Source: Rhabditophanes sp. KR3021
Lineage: Eukaryota; Nematoda; Chromadorea; Rhabditida; Alloionematidae
DNA length: 64,000 bases
NCBI GenBank assembly: GCA_963281155.1
Contig: CAUJLY010000004.1
Span: forward strand, 5,642,001 to 5,706,000
Direction of reading: 5' to 3'
Below the pieces are notes generated by a model, which saw only the letters and a list, made by a program, of their open reading frames with translations, did not search any database and was not told where the DNA came from. This document shows positions 53,323-64,000 of this stretch, piece after piece (the first letter of the stretch is position 1; each line of letters opens with the position of its first letter). Made by a program: the position numbers and the translations under genes.

Positions 53323-55057
53323 TTAAATGTTGGGAATTGAATGTTTGTAATCACCTGGAGAGCACGGATCATTGACATCTTCCGAACAACCGGCAGAGCA
53401 CACTCCTGATTTTTCAAAAATCCCAAATATTCTACCTGCAAGGACTGTCTCCCTCTGCATCACTGAAAAATCACTGGCAACGGCTATTAATTTGATGAGT
53501 TCTGTTAAACGGTAAGCATAATTTTCTCCTGTTGCTGCCTGGTACTGGTAATGATTGTGAAGCTCTGTAGCACAGATTTTCAATAGCTTGTCTGATGTTA
53601 TTAATGATGGATGTGTATTTAGAACAGATCGTTTAGGCGTCCATAGCATATGAAGTGTTAAAAACGCAAACTCGAGTCTATCAGGGTTCAAACGTTGGAA
53701 GGGTTTGTATATATTATTTAGTAGGAACTTGTACACTGGGGAAATTAAGTCCGAAACATCTTGAGGAAGATCACAAAATATTAGTGTTTTTAATTCCGAA
53801 GCAGTTTTTAAATCTAAAATCGTGTCCTTGTTGAGTATCAAGTTGGAATTATCAGGATGAACGCCAAACATATCAATTGCCATTTTGACTTGACTTAATG
53901 TACTGAAAATCGGCCAAAACATACTGAAATTTGAACATAAGTTTATTAAAGGTATATTATTACAAAATTGTCTATCTTTGATGTTTTAAGTTTAGCTTTA
54001 CTTAGTTTGTGTTAGAAAAAACTTATCTAACAAGTATAACTAAGGCCTGTACCGTGGATCTAGAGACGATGTACAAGTAACTTAAAGGTGGGAGGTTTCT
54101 CAAGAGTTTCAAGACAGTATGATGAAGGGAAATCCAACTTTAATTCTATTTTTATATGTACTTGCAAGTCTCATTTCTATTGTTACACATGTAATTATTT
54201 TTCCTTTAAAACCCTCTTAACTTCGAATTTTAAATATATTCTCTCTCATACATACCGGAATAACTGTATTTTGTCCGAACATTGCAACCGTGCAAATTCA
54301 GGAAAAGTTTGTAATAATTCGGCAAACAAAATAAATTCTTTGTTTTTTTGCTCAAGATGCATTCGATGTTCTATTTTTTTACTGTACTTGGATGGGTCTT
54401 TTTCGTGATAATCCCACTTGGAGAAAAAGTCATCTAATGCTAATGATGTCCTTTGTAAGCAATTCAAATAAATTTGGTGGGGATTAGCAATTTCTATTAA
54501 TGGGCCATTAAAAATTTCAAAGATTAATTGTTTTACGGGTTGAAAATTCCAAGTGACATTCAATTTCATATCACCACTAGAATGATTAGAAACAGATGTG
54601 GACGGTAAATTTGCGGAGGGTTCAATATCGTATGTTGGTTGAATAACTGATGTACGCGGAGGATCTTCAGGCACTACTTGGTCAATATATTTCTCGCATC
54701 CTCTAAAACTGATGCCCACGTCTTTGCATTTCTTAAGTCTACAATAACGGCATTTGCGAATTCGTTTCACATCTTGCCAGCATAGTTTGTCTCTTCTACG
54801 GCAAAGATAAACAGCATTAGAAATAAGACTTCTTTTGGCAAAGACCTATAAAAAGATTGAAAACGATAAATGGAACAACAAATATAATATATGAAATGCG
54901 ATATAATTGTCTATTTTTAAACTAAGACACCTACTTGGCATGCTCTGCAAATTATGTTTTTATTTCTAATTCCTCCAGAATAAGGCTCACCACAAATAGC
55001 ACACACACTTTCCATTTCTGACAAGCAATTAGACTCAGTTGACAATGAAACAGGCAT
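53323..55057 (-). CDS. Nuclear hormone receptor (NHR cluster member 2)
   Basis: Exons 54935-55057, 54256-54845 and 53323-53923 give 437 residues. Zinc finger 1 begins CAICGEPYSGG and ends CRACQVFAKRSL. Finger 2 ends CRYCRLKKCKDVGI, the strongly conserved C-terminal extension motif. The hinge is Ser/Pro-rich. The ligand-binding domain includes FAELLQTFPEFARLQCSDKI (helix 3 region) and FAFLTLHMLWTPKRS. The third exon is entered after a 332-bp intron, long for this locus. The P-box CRACQVFAKR departs from canonical receptors, as in other nematode supplementary receptors. Confidence 0.85.
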
Positions 55058-55867
55058 AGTTGTGATTTTTGATAAGAATGTTTAAATCAGACGTTAATGT
55101 CTAATTTTATTATATACTTTGATGTGCAAGGTCTTAAATAAATAAAAATCTGTAATAATAGGTTTAAATTAATAAATGGTAACTTATTTAAATATAAAAA
55201 TTAACCTCGCTCCTACAAAATGCTACTAGAAAGAATGGATATTATAACGCACGTGCTTGATTATAAAGAAAATTTGTAATATGGTAAAGTAAAATTGTAT
55301 AAAATGTGCAATAGTCTGAATCAAAAAGAGCGTAATGTGTGCAATATTGTGATAACGTTTGTGATCCCTGTCACCCACAAATTATCAACGGTATTTCTGC
55401 GTAAAAATATTTAAACGTTACCTGTTCAAAAACTAAGCAATATTTAGGAAACCATCTAATTTTATAATTATCAATTAAAAAAGAGAATAAGGGATCTTAT
55501 AAGAGCTTAAATAATTTTATATCAAGAAATAGAGTGAAATGATGGTATGAAGAACATAGATAAGTACGCCGGTAACAAATTGTGCACAAAAACAAACATC
55601 GAAAAAGCGATACTTTGTATATTTAATCGGGGGTAGCGTTTTACTGCAGTACACTATATTACTATCATGTGATTATTTACGCGTTATTTGTGTCGAAGGT
55701 AATAAGGTTTTTGCAGTTTTTATGAAAATTAGTTTTTATTGGATTATTATGTAAGAATCAAATGTTGCAATAAAATCAAATATCACAATTATTTTAATAA
55801 TTATTCCAAAATTATATGAAAGTATATCAATAATTTAACCACTAATTATTTTGATATATTGCTGAGA

Positions 55868-57353
55868 TCAATATAAGGCACCGATTTCTGAATCATATAA
55901 AGTGCAATCAAACATTCCAAAAAAATTCGCTATACTGAATTTTTCTTGTAAATTTTCGTTGTACTCGGTAATAGTTGATATCATCTTGGTCATTTCGCAT
56001 ACCCTAAAGCCACTTTCCTCAATTTGCTTTGATTGATAATAATATGCTAGTTGTATACTAGCTTTATATAATATGCTTTCCATTGTCTTCTTGGTACCCA
56101 TTAGCAATTCACCTTCTTTTTTTTGACTAAATACCATTTGCAACAAAATGAATCCAACCTCGTATGAATCTAAATGAAGCCGTAATAATGGTTCCATGAT
56201 ATCGAAAATTAATTTTTCCATTATTGGTTTTAATAACTTAATAATGTCGTCCGGTACATTGATAAAAAGTGACGTTGGATCGTTGATAAGTGATTGGAAC
56301 GAAAAAAATGAATTATCATCAACGATATACAATACTTCCTCTTTCTTCCTTCCAAAATAATAAAATGACAGCAAGCATTGACCAAGTACTCCGAAATTCT
56401 GCCACGAGCGACGGTATAGATACATTTTCTCAGAATAGTTTAGTAATCTGAATTCACCCAGACCCATAAGCAATTTTGCAAACAAAACCAAACCCTTTTC
56501 TCTAAATTTCATATAGTCACCATGTATAATGGCAAGACCAACAGTTATTTCACTTCTTGGTTTTATATTCCAGTCTTCGTAATAATTGTCAATTAATTGC
56601 TTTGTTCTTTCCAAAATCGTTCCTTCTATGTTGTTTATTGAACGGGGATAGACTCGATCTCCAAAATTTAAAATATTTTTTATTTGTGTTGCTAATTCAG
56701 AGACATCATATTTAATCTCCTCAGGATCTCTAAACATCAATGTACTGATTTTTGGCGAACTTGATGTCTCTGATTTAGTGGTACCTGATACATCTAATTG
56801 CGCTGAATTTGAAACATGTATTAGAGATGAACTTGTTGCATGAATTAGAGATGAACCTGGTACATCTAATTGCGTTGGACCGGAAATATCTAATAGTGAT
56901 GAGTTGGAAATATCTAACTCCGAGGAACTGAAAATATCTAACTGTGATGAGCTTGATACATCTAATTGTTGTAATGAACTTGTTACATCTAAAGGTTGTG
57001 ATGAACTTGATGATGATGGACTATCATCCCTTTTCTCCCTATTCGCACGACTCTTTTTTGGCTCAGATTTATTCTTCAAACGCATACCCGCTCTTTCGCA
57101 AAGCGTGAATCGGCACAAACGACATATATTAGCTGTTTCTGCTCTCAAGATTACACACGTTTTCAAGCCACGTCGACACGCATAATTTAATTTGAGGAGA
57201 ATGGATCTTTTATAGAAGGCTGCACATCCACTGCGTTGAACAAATAAAATAAAATTCGGGAAAGTAATGAACTTACCGGCATATTAACTTGACGCTATGA
57301 TGAGTTCCTGTTTTGGGGTGTCCGCATATCTGACAACCACCCGCAGCATCCAT
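55868..57353 (-). CDS. Nuclear hormone receptor with repeated Ser-rich hinge (member 3)
   Basis: Exons 57277-57353 and 55868-57230 give 479 residues. The DNA-binding domain starts CQICGHPKTGTHHS, with P-box CRGCAAFYKRSI and finger 2 ending CRLCRFTLCERAGM. The hinge carries about nine to ten imperfect 10-residue units of the type SSSSQLDIF/SSSELDISN (coding minisatellite, about 56745-57020). The ligand-binding domain follows (LVLFAKLLMGLGEFRLLNYS, SYEVGFILLQMVFSQKKEGE) and ends YNENLQEKFSIANFFGMF. The large second exon without introns differs from its neighbours, suggesting intron loss or retroposition within the cluster. Confidence 0.85.
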
Positions 57354-57785
57354 TTTAAACCAAAACACAAAGAATAAAGGAACTTTTTGATGGGTACATT
57401 TAAAAAGTCCAAAACCTATAATACGATCAATTATTAATAATTCATCATATTTAACATGATAAATAAAATAGTATGGTGACGGTATATGTACTGATAGTGA
57501 TTACTATTCTAAAGAACGAAAATTAATCAGAGTATGTTCAAATATACTTTTGAATTGTAGTGCATTACAAGATAAATAAAAATGTATTCAGTGTCAAAAA
57601 GGTTGATGTGTGGGACATTAAAGTATATTAAAAGATGCAACTTTTTATGGGAAAACGTTCTTATCAAATGTTTATTAAGGTAGTAGGCATTATCAACTCA
57701 TAGGTCGCATTTTCAAATAACACACATATTTGACCAATATATACTAATATTTGTTCTATCGCTTCATTTTAAATGATGAAACATT

Positions 57786-59364
57786 TTAGACTATCGGCGA
57801 AATATCATGTTCATGTGGACATGTTGCAAGGTTAAATATCTTAGCCAGCAATGCATTTTCTTGCAGCATCAACGCAGCTTCGTGTGCACTAGCTAAGACT
57901 TTCGTTAATTCTACCAAGTGATAAGCATAATTTTCCTTTTGTCCCATCACATAGATATTATGAAGTTCACTGCTAGCGATTTTCTATAAACGGATAAGTA
58001 TATCGAAAATCACATGTATCCAACAACTTACCAACATTCGCTCAGCTAGGAATTTTGTCGACTCTGAAAGCTCTGATTTTTTTTTGCTTGACCATAAAAT
58101 TTGAAGCAGAATATAAGAAAATTCTACAAGATCCAACTTTAAATTTCTCACAACTTTGTACACATTTACTGTGAAAAAATGATAGACTGGTCGCATTAAA
58201 TTAGTAATTTCCGGTGAAATGTCACTAAACAAATTCTCTGTTTCATAAGATTCGGGATTAATGACGAAAGCCAAATCTTTGTCAACGATAAAAATACAAT
58301 CATCTCTGTCTGCACCAAATGTTTCTAGAGAAGTTATAATAGTGCTGAATCCACCCCATATTGGGTGAAAACATCTATAGATAAAAAGCCGTTCTTCGTA
58401 GGGCAAACTACAGAATTCAGAAAAACACATTAATAACTTTGCCGAATTGATATAAGAATTTTCTTTGCTTTTCATCATTGCTTTGAATGGGATACTTCTG
58501 AATAAAAAATAATTAATAAATATCCAAAAAATATAATATATGTGCAAACTATCTTAATAAACGATGGAGTCTTTTTATAATTTTTAATTGAATTCATTTT
58601 TACTCACCTACTGATACAAATTTCTTCTTTTGGACATAATTTCATTTCAGCAATATTTTTCCTGAGAATTAAAGTTGTTTTTTGTAAAAGTGTTAAATCA
58701 AAATCACCATTACTACAATTCAAGCTAATCAAAGGCCCATTGAGTATTTGTTTGACAGTTGTAACAATACTATTAAAATCATATTCTATTGTTTTCAGAT
58801 AAATAGGAATGGAAGGTTTACCATTACTAACAGATGACTGAATGACTCCAACACTGTGATGTATATTTTCATGCAAAGGATTCATTATTTTAGTATCTTC
58901 GCAATTGGAACAGGAATTGAAATCAGTTTCACCATCATTTTTAGAATTCCCCCCAATAGTTGACTTTAAGGTCATTCCAACACTTTGGCATTTTTGAAAT
59001 CTAAAAACTAGGTTTTAGAAAACCAATGTGCGTAAAAGCTTACCTACAATAACGGCACATTTTGGTACCGCCAATTGATGCATTAATTGGGCAATTTCCA
59101 TTATCATTCCTTCTACATCTATAATCCAACTTGAGCGTGATTGTCCTTTTGAAGAAACTGGAACAAGCTCTACACGCGTTGACCTGCAATTTAAAATTTA
59201 GTAGGAACAAAGCGGTTATTGCCCAAATTAAAATCGGGCGAATGATAATATATACAGACTATCATTTGCCTGTTCTCAAAATGATTACGAACCTGAAAAT
59301 GGACTCCAACACTTAACTGTCCACAGATTAGGCACTTGTCGCCCTCCTGAGCTGGCAAATTCAT
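57786..59364 (-). CDS. Nuclear hormone receptor (NHR cluster member 4)
   Basis: Five exons: 59293-59364, 59044-59183, 58608-59000, 58032-58497 and 57786-57983, for 422 residues with consistent phases. Finger 1 reads CLICGQLSVGVHFQVNACRA, including the VNACRACSSFFKRT P-box typical of nematode receptors. Finger 2 ends CRYCRFQKCQSVGM. The ligand-binding domain includes LLMCFSEFCSLPYEERLFIY, VEFSYILLQILWSSKKKSEL and the terminal helices HEAALMLQENALLAKIFNLA. It has the best conserved DNA-binding domain of the four and is likely the most ancestral-like copy. Confidence 0.88.
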
Positions 59365-62220
59365 TATTTTCGAACCTAAAAAATAATATTTCGTCACTCT
59401 TTTTACTAAAACACTGCATAATTTAAATATACACAAAAACCAAATCAAAATGCGTAACAAATAAAGTATAAAAATACCACACATTGTCACAATCGTTAGT
59501 TCCTATGCGTCCATAACGTAGTAATCAGAGTCGCTGACAAAAGCAAACATAAATGTCGTTTTCCCCATCACCTTGATAATAACTAGTAAAAGTATTGAAG
59601 TTTATACCAACAACTACTCATACAAATGATCTTTCTCTCTAATAACACAAGATATGAGTTTTGATGTTTAATGAAACTAGCTTATTAAACTTTATCAGCT
59701 AATTATCAAAATTACGCGTGCGTATTCTCAATATAATTTAAAAAAAATCTTATATTTCAAAACATCACATTATGAACACGTACTTCTTATATTAATCTAG
59801 AAAAAGCTGATATTTCAAAACGTCAAATTACGTATATTTCTATCTAAAAAATGTATGAGATAATATCATCAATACTAATATGATACTTTTAGTAATAGTT
59901 TGTAGCAGACAATAAATATGTTTCAAATTTGAATGTTAGCAAAAGGTTCAATTAAATGAGATGTCAATTATGAATTTTCGATTATAATTGATACCTGTAT
60001 TAAAGTTGGGTATTTTGTTCAAATTACCTACTTTTTAACAAGGAAATAAAATTAGTATTAAGCATTCCAAATATACGTTTTTAAATTTCAATTTTCAAAC
60101 GATTAAACTAACCTTTGAATTGCGAATAGCTTCCGTATAGTATATTTCATTTATTTGCATTATGTAGAAAAATTATTTTATTAATAATTTCGCACCCTTA
60201 CATCTACATCATTTTGTAAATGTACTTTTATTTAGCTGATAAATGAAAAGTTAAACAAAATGTGACAATTTTGTGCATTTATGTATGGTGTATGTATATG
60301 TGCGTTCAAATAATTGAGCCAAGCAAATTCCTTTTTAATTAATAAATCATGTAAATTAGCTCATTAGTGCGTATTATTTTATGTTACTTTTTAATAAAGT
60401 ATGATCTATGGAATAACAATGGAATTTACGAATTAGTATCTCAATAAATATCATTAAGTTAATTTTTTAGTTTTATTTAATGAAGTAATTAGTGAAACAG
60501 AAATTAAAAGAAAGATCAAAGGCTAGAATTTAATCAACCTACTTTAAATATGCGTCTTTTAGGTTGAAAAAAGTTCAAGGCTCCTTCAATAATAAGAAGA
60601 TAATAGAACAAATTGAATATTAAGAAGTGTTTTACACTGAATGCAAAAAGTAATCAAATAGAATATTTGTATCTCTTATAAATGCAATAAACATTTTCAA
60701 TGTACATATATATACACATTCATTGAAACAGCAGTGTGCCACTTTCTATAGAAATGAAAAATGTGGAATAAGTGCAATAATGGTTTTGTAACTGAACAAG
60801 CCTTCTCGGTAGCACATAATGACGTTTGCTTTAGTATTAAATCTAAAAATACTATTTGTTGAAGTTTAATCTAAGAAATATGAGTTTATATTAAGCTAAA
60901 TGCCGTGAAGTTTTTTAATGTTATTTCTACTAAGGTATAAATGTATTTCCTTATAGTTAAACCTGAAATTCCGTAAATTAGTATCTTAGTATCTTAGTAT
61001 CTTAGTCTGAAAGTTTTTTTTCGTGAAAAATTTAAATGCCTTCCCTGCCCAGCAGAAAAGAGATATTAAAGATCTGTTTAATGATTTAGGTATAAAAAAA
61101 GCGTGGCTTCCAAACTGCATCAACAGAATTTTTATAAAATATATATTGCTCCGGGGGCATAGAGTTAAAGGGTCGAAGACCTTGACTTTTCCCAGACTTG
61201 CTCCAGGAATGAGTCCTAAACTGATATTATGAAAAAACTGTTGCCTCAGTTTGTAGAGCTAGAAAAACTGAGTCTAATGGCATATTTATGAAATCAAGGG
61301 CTTAAGGGGTTCGCTCGCTAGAATGACTAATAAGGGGAGATCACAAGTGGTAAAAAGATATTTTTTTGTATTATGCTTATAAGTGTCAAAATAGATTTAC
61401 ATTAATCAATGCTTTTATGTAGAAAAATAAAAGCTTATTTAGTTAGGGATAGGCCGCCTGCAAGGCAATGATAAAGAAAAAAAGTCTCGAAAAGGTGTAT
61501 TCCTAATCTGGTTGAATTAAAATTGCGATGATTAAAAATAGTATAAAATTGTAAATACATATGTTAAATAATTAAGGAATTAATAAAAAGGAAGTTGATG
61601 TTTGAAAGATTAAATGTAATAAATTGATAAATAAAAACCTCATTAATGAATTTTAGGATTTAATAAAGTAAATAAATAAGCAGACTATGTATTCCTGAAA
61701 ATTATTATTATGTGACAAATTTGTATTTTTAAATAAATGCATACATGATACATTTAAATTGTCTTTTAATAGTCAAGCTGAGTCTATATTTGTATAAAAT
61801 CAAAGTACATTCAGGTGAATCAAAGTACTATTCACATAATTCAAAGTTCAAAAAGATATTTTCCAATGAATTTGCAAACTAAATTGAAATTCATCAATTA
61901 TCACTCTTTCTGTGCATACCTAAGTAATTACTAGTTATTATCACTAGATTTAAATAATTAAAAAATTGGAATAATAACTGCCATGAGTAATGAATTTATT
62001 GCTCAAGATAAGTGGGATATGTGGTAGTTTGCCATGTTTTTGGACAAACGGTGTTTGATAATTGAAGTGGTCTTTTAACTAATAAAGTGATAATAAAATA
62101 AGTGTGCGTTTTATCCATTTTTTAAACCAATAGATATGCCGATTTGTGACAATCACAGTCTTTATGAAACAGCTTGTGTCAATGACATATTTTTGTCACA
62201 AATAATTTTGCTATCTTCAG
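59365..62220. other. AT-rich intergenic region
   Basis: No supported gene. It contains an 8-bp microsatellite at 60979-61007 and two diverged copies of an about 60-bp segment with ATATTTCAAAAC(A/G)TCA at 59750-59835. A 69-residue ORF (61023-61232) is slightly less AT-rich than its surroundings but matches nothing I know. Confidence 0.5.
60979..61007 (+). repeat. Microsatellite, TAGTATCT repeated
   Basis: Three and a half exact copies of the 8-bp unit AGTATCTT in a row. Simple slippage repeat. Confidence 0.8.
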
Positions 62221-62731
62221 AGCTGTTGGCTAATATTGGGAGAAATTGCAAGAAGATTTGCAGATTTCGCTGTTATTCCTCTTAATGTGACAACTCTTGT
62301 GGAATCTTTCTTGAAAGAATATTTGCCCGAGTTGGAGAAACAACTAGGAGCTCTTAGACAACTAAACAATGCTAGGAGCATAGTTGAAGAACAATTCAAT
62401 AATTTGCATTTGGGAGCTAAAGTAAGTCATATCTCATATAAATGATTTTACTTTTAGAATCTCATAAAAGAATGAAATATGTACTTAAAAAGTTTGAAGA
62501 AAATCCACATAGCACACGTCGTCTTAATTCAGTTAACAACCGTTTAGTTTCTATAGAAGGATGTTTATTAATCCAAAAAGCATTCCCAGTAAAGATACTG
62601 GCAAACATATTCTTTTTTCAATTAGTCCAAACGATAACTATTTGGCAAGAGTAATAAGTACCGTTTATAATTTGATTACAAAATTGCACGAAGCTCGTGA
62701 TCGAGAAGTTATCACAAGTTTAGAAAGATAA
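62221..62731 (+). pseudogene. Orphan glutamate-carboxypeptidase-like dimerisation domain
   Basis: The sequence after a TATCTTCAG acceptor (62221-62421) encodes CWLILGEIARRFADFAVIPL, then LVESFLKEYLPELEKQLGAL. This resembles the start of the transferrin-receptor-like dimerisation domain that ends glutamate carboxypeptidase II/NAALADase proteins. After a GTAAGT...TTTTAG intron the next part (VNNRLVSIEGCLLIQKAFP and HILFSISPNDNY) also fits that family's end, but it needs two single-base frame corrections. The upstream peptidase domain (M28) is not present in this window. It is probably a truncated duplicate; alternatively an exon set of a gene with errors. Confidence 0.5.
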
Positions 62732-63052
62732 TTGGCTTAACAGATTTCAATTGATTATTATTCTGTGAACTGTTATTCGAGTACTTGTGGGAAATAATAC
62801 GATAACTCTAAATAAATACATTTCTTCCATTTTGAAGAATAAATTACATTTATCCATTTTTCTTCTTTAACTTGTGTCATTATATTTAAATACATTAACA
62901 CAATGCATGGCAATATAGTATAGCATATATCACGTTTATGTTAAAAAGCACTACATTTTGTTCCAATTTGGGTTTCGCCACGACTGTTCAAAAGTAGAGC
63001 GACTAAATTAGTAGCATACAAGTGGTTTAGTCATCAAATATTTGACGATAAG

Positions 63053-64000
63053 ATGTCTGAACCTAAGGATAACGATGAATTACTTAGAATTATCAATCTG
63101 AAAAAGGATAAAAAGTACGCAAACACAATTTGTATCTTCGAGACTAAGGTAAGTTAAGGAAATTGGCACTAATGTTAGTTTCTTATAGGATAGTTATGTT
63201 GTGTATGAAGAAGATACTGAAACTATCGCTAAGTACATCTTTGGAAATGATATCAGAAGGGGGACTTTTGTAATAGGTATCTTTGATATATTTAAAATAA
63301 TAACCAAGTGCATTTAGATGGCAAGAGTTACCTAAGACTATACTTCAATCAAAATTTGTATGAGAAAGTTGTAAAGGACACACTTCTTAAGTTGCAAATG
63401 AACTTGGTCCAATTTCACTTAGTTAGTAAGAAATGGGAGGTTAAGTTTAAAGGAACTCCTCATGAACCAAAGGACTTTGAGGATGTTCTAGGTGATTGCG
63501 CCAACTTTAACCAGCAGAGAAATGCTGTAGCCATCAAGTTCACTGTTGACGGAAAGATTGCCACTAATGTGGAAGTTGCCTTTGTCAATGACTATGACTA
63601 CCTTGTGTCGTGCTTCAAAATCCCATATGACACAACTTTTAATGGATTAGAGAATGCTTTAGTGGCAATGGCTGCCAAAGAAGCAGTTGTTTATCATGGA
63701 GACTCCAAAGCAAATCAAGATTCCTATCGTAAACTGGAAGCATTGCTCAAGAAAATGCAACTCAAATATAAATTGGTTGATGAGGAAAGAAGTTTGAAAT
63801 TTAGTGAGGACGAAAGATTTTCTGCAGTTTTCGTTGATGTAAATTGTCTGAAGGAGCTGTCCTTAGCAAGTTCACGAAACCTCTACCAATTACTGGATGA
63901 AATGAACTTGCTGAATAGTGGGGAAATCGGAGACGGTTTTACGTACAAAGAATACAACCTCCATAATTATATTTCCCTGAACTCTGCTGCAGTGGAAGCT
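63053..64000 (+). CDS. MSH2: DNA mismatch repair protein MSH2, N-terminal part (partial)
   Basis: MutS homologue that pairs with MSH6 to recognise base mismatches. Exons 63053-63148, 63189-63276 and 63318-64000 (open at the edge) are in frame. The mismatch-recognition domain I region has the MSH2 type (IFETKDSYVVYEEDTETIAK, then IRRGTFVIDGKSYLRLYFNQ). The connector contains PHEPKDFEDVLGDCANFNQQ and FKIPYDTTFNGLENALVAMA. The end, EYNLHNYISLNSAAVEA, corresponds to YMKLDIAAVRAL of the lever region start. As in all MSH2 proteins, the Phe-x-Glu mismatch-reading motif of MutS/MSH6 is absent. The ATPase domain lies beyond the window. Confidence 0.92.

Noticed and set aside
54088..54408. 106-residue Cys/Phe-rich plus-strand ORF
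   Set aside because: Overlaps intron and exon of a well-supported nuclear receptor on the other strand.
61023..61232. 69-residue ORF in slightly GC-richer DNA
   Set aside because: No family resemblance and no exon context; kept only as a remark on the intergenic region.

Overview
This is an AT-rich window of a eukaryotic nuclear genome, most likely a nematode. Coding exons are interrupted by many very short spliceosomal introns (about 41-50 nt, GT...AG). The gene content is nematode-like: a tandem cluster of four divergent nuclear hormone receptors, a chemoreceptor-like 7TM protein, an F-box protein, BTB/BACK and BTB/kelch adaptors, and one operon-like pair of mitochondrial genes. The species and clade cannot be told from the sequence. 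Exon structures below were assembled by eye from reading frame, splice consensus and family resemblance, without transcript data.

Layout. 1-1292 (-): N-terminal half of CASK, running off the left edge. 1.3-6.5 kb: AT-rich, empty apart from one kelch-like relic exon. 6.5-8.4 kb (-): an eight-exon BTB-BACK-kelch gene. 8.4-13 kb: mostly empty, with one short unplaced gene at 11.1 kb. 13.1-14.0 kb (+): a KChIP-like calcium-sensor relative with degenerate EF-hands. 14.2-15.5 kb (+): a 7TM protein. 15.8-16.7 kb (-): BTB-BACK. 17.2-20.1 kb (-): an F-box gene whose 1.86-kb intron holds a decayed element encoding a zinc-ribbon plus PD-(D/E)XK nuclease. 20.1-25.9 kb: non-coding with a small tandem repeat. 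25.9-29.0 kb (+): two unrecognised genes. 29.4-34.2 kb (-): a GCK-III (MST3/STK25-type) kinase, again with decayed opposite-strand coding sequence in an intron. 34.8 kb (+): proteasome beta-6 (PSMB1). 36.9-42.0 kb (+): a SUCO/SLP-type SUN-domain protein with a third antisense relic in an intron. 42.6-47.5 kb (+): two unknown genes, the proteasome ATPase Rpt3 (PSMC4) and a chromodomain protein with a predicted transmembrane segment. 47.6-48.8 kb (-): FAM162-like and HIG1-domain genes. 50.5-51.3 kb (-): a frame-disrupted gene. 51.8-59.4 kb (-): the nuclear receptor cluster. 62.2-62.7 kb (+): an orphan glutamate-carboxypeptidase-like dimerisation fragment. 63.05 kb (+): start of MSH2, running off the right edge.

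Functional themes. Housekeeping genes (two proteasome subunits, MSH2, SUCO, HIG1, FAM162) lie among rapidly evolving nematode-type families (NHR, F-box, BTB, 7TM). The two most unusual items are the chromodomain-plus-transmembrane protein, a candidate tether of methylated chromatin to the nuclear envelope, and the three decayed protein-coding relics inside host introns, each antisense to its host. Several genes carry single-base frame breaks, some next to homopolymers, so uncorrected assembly indels must be excluded before any of them is called a pseudogene.
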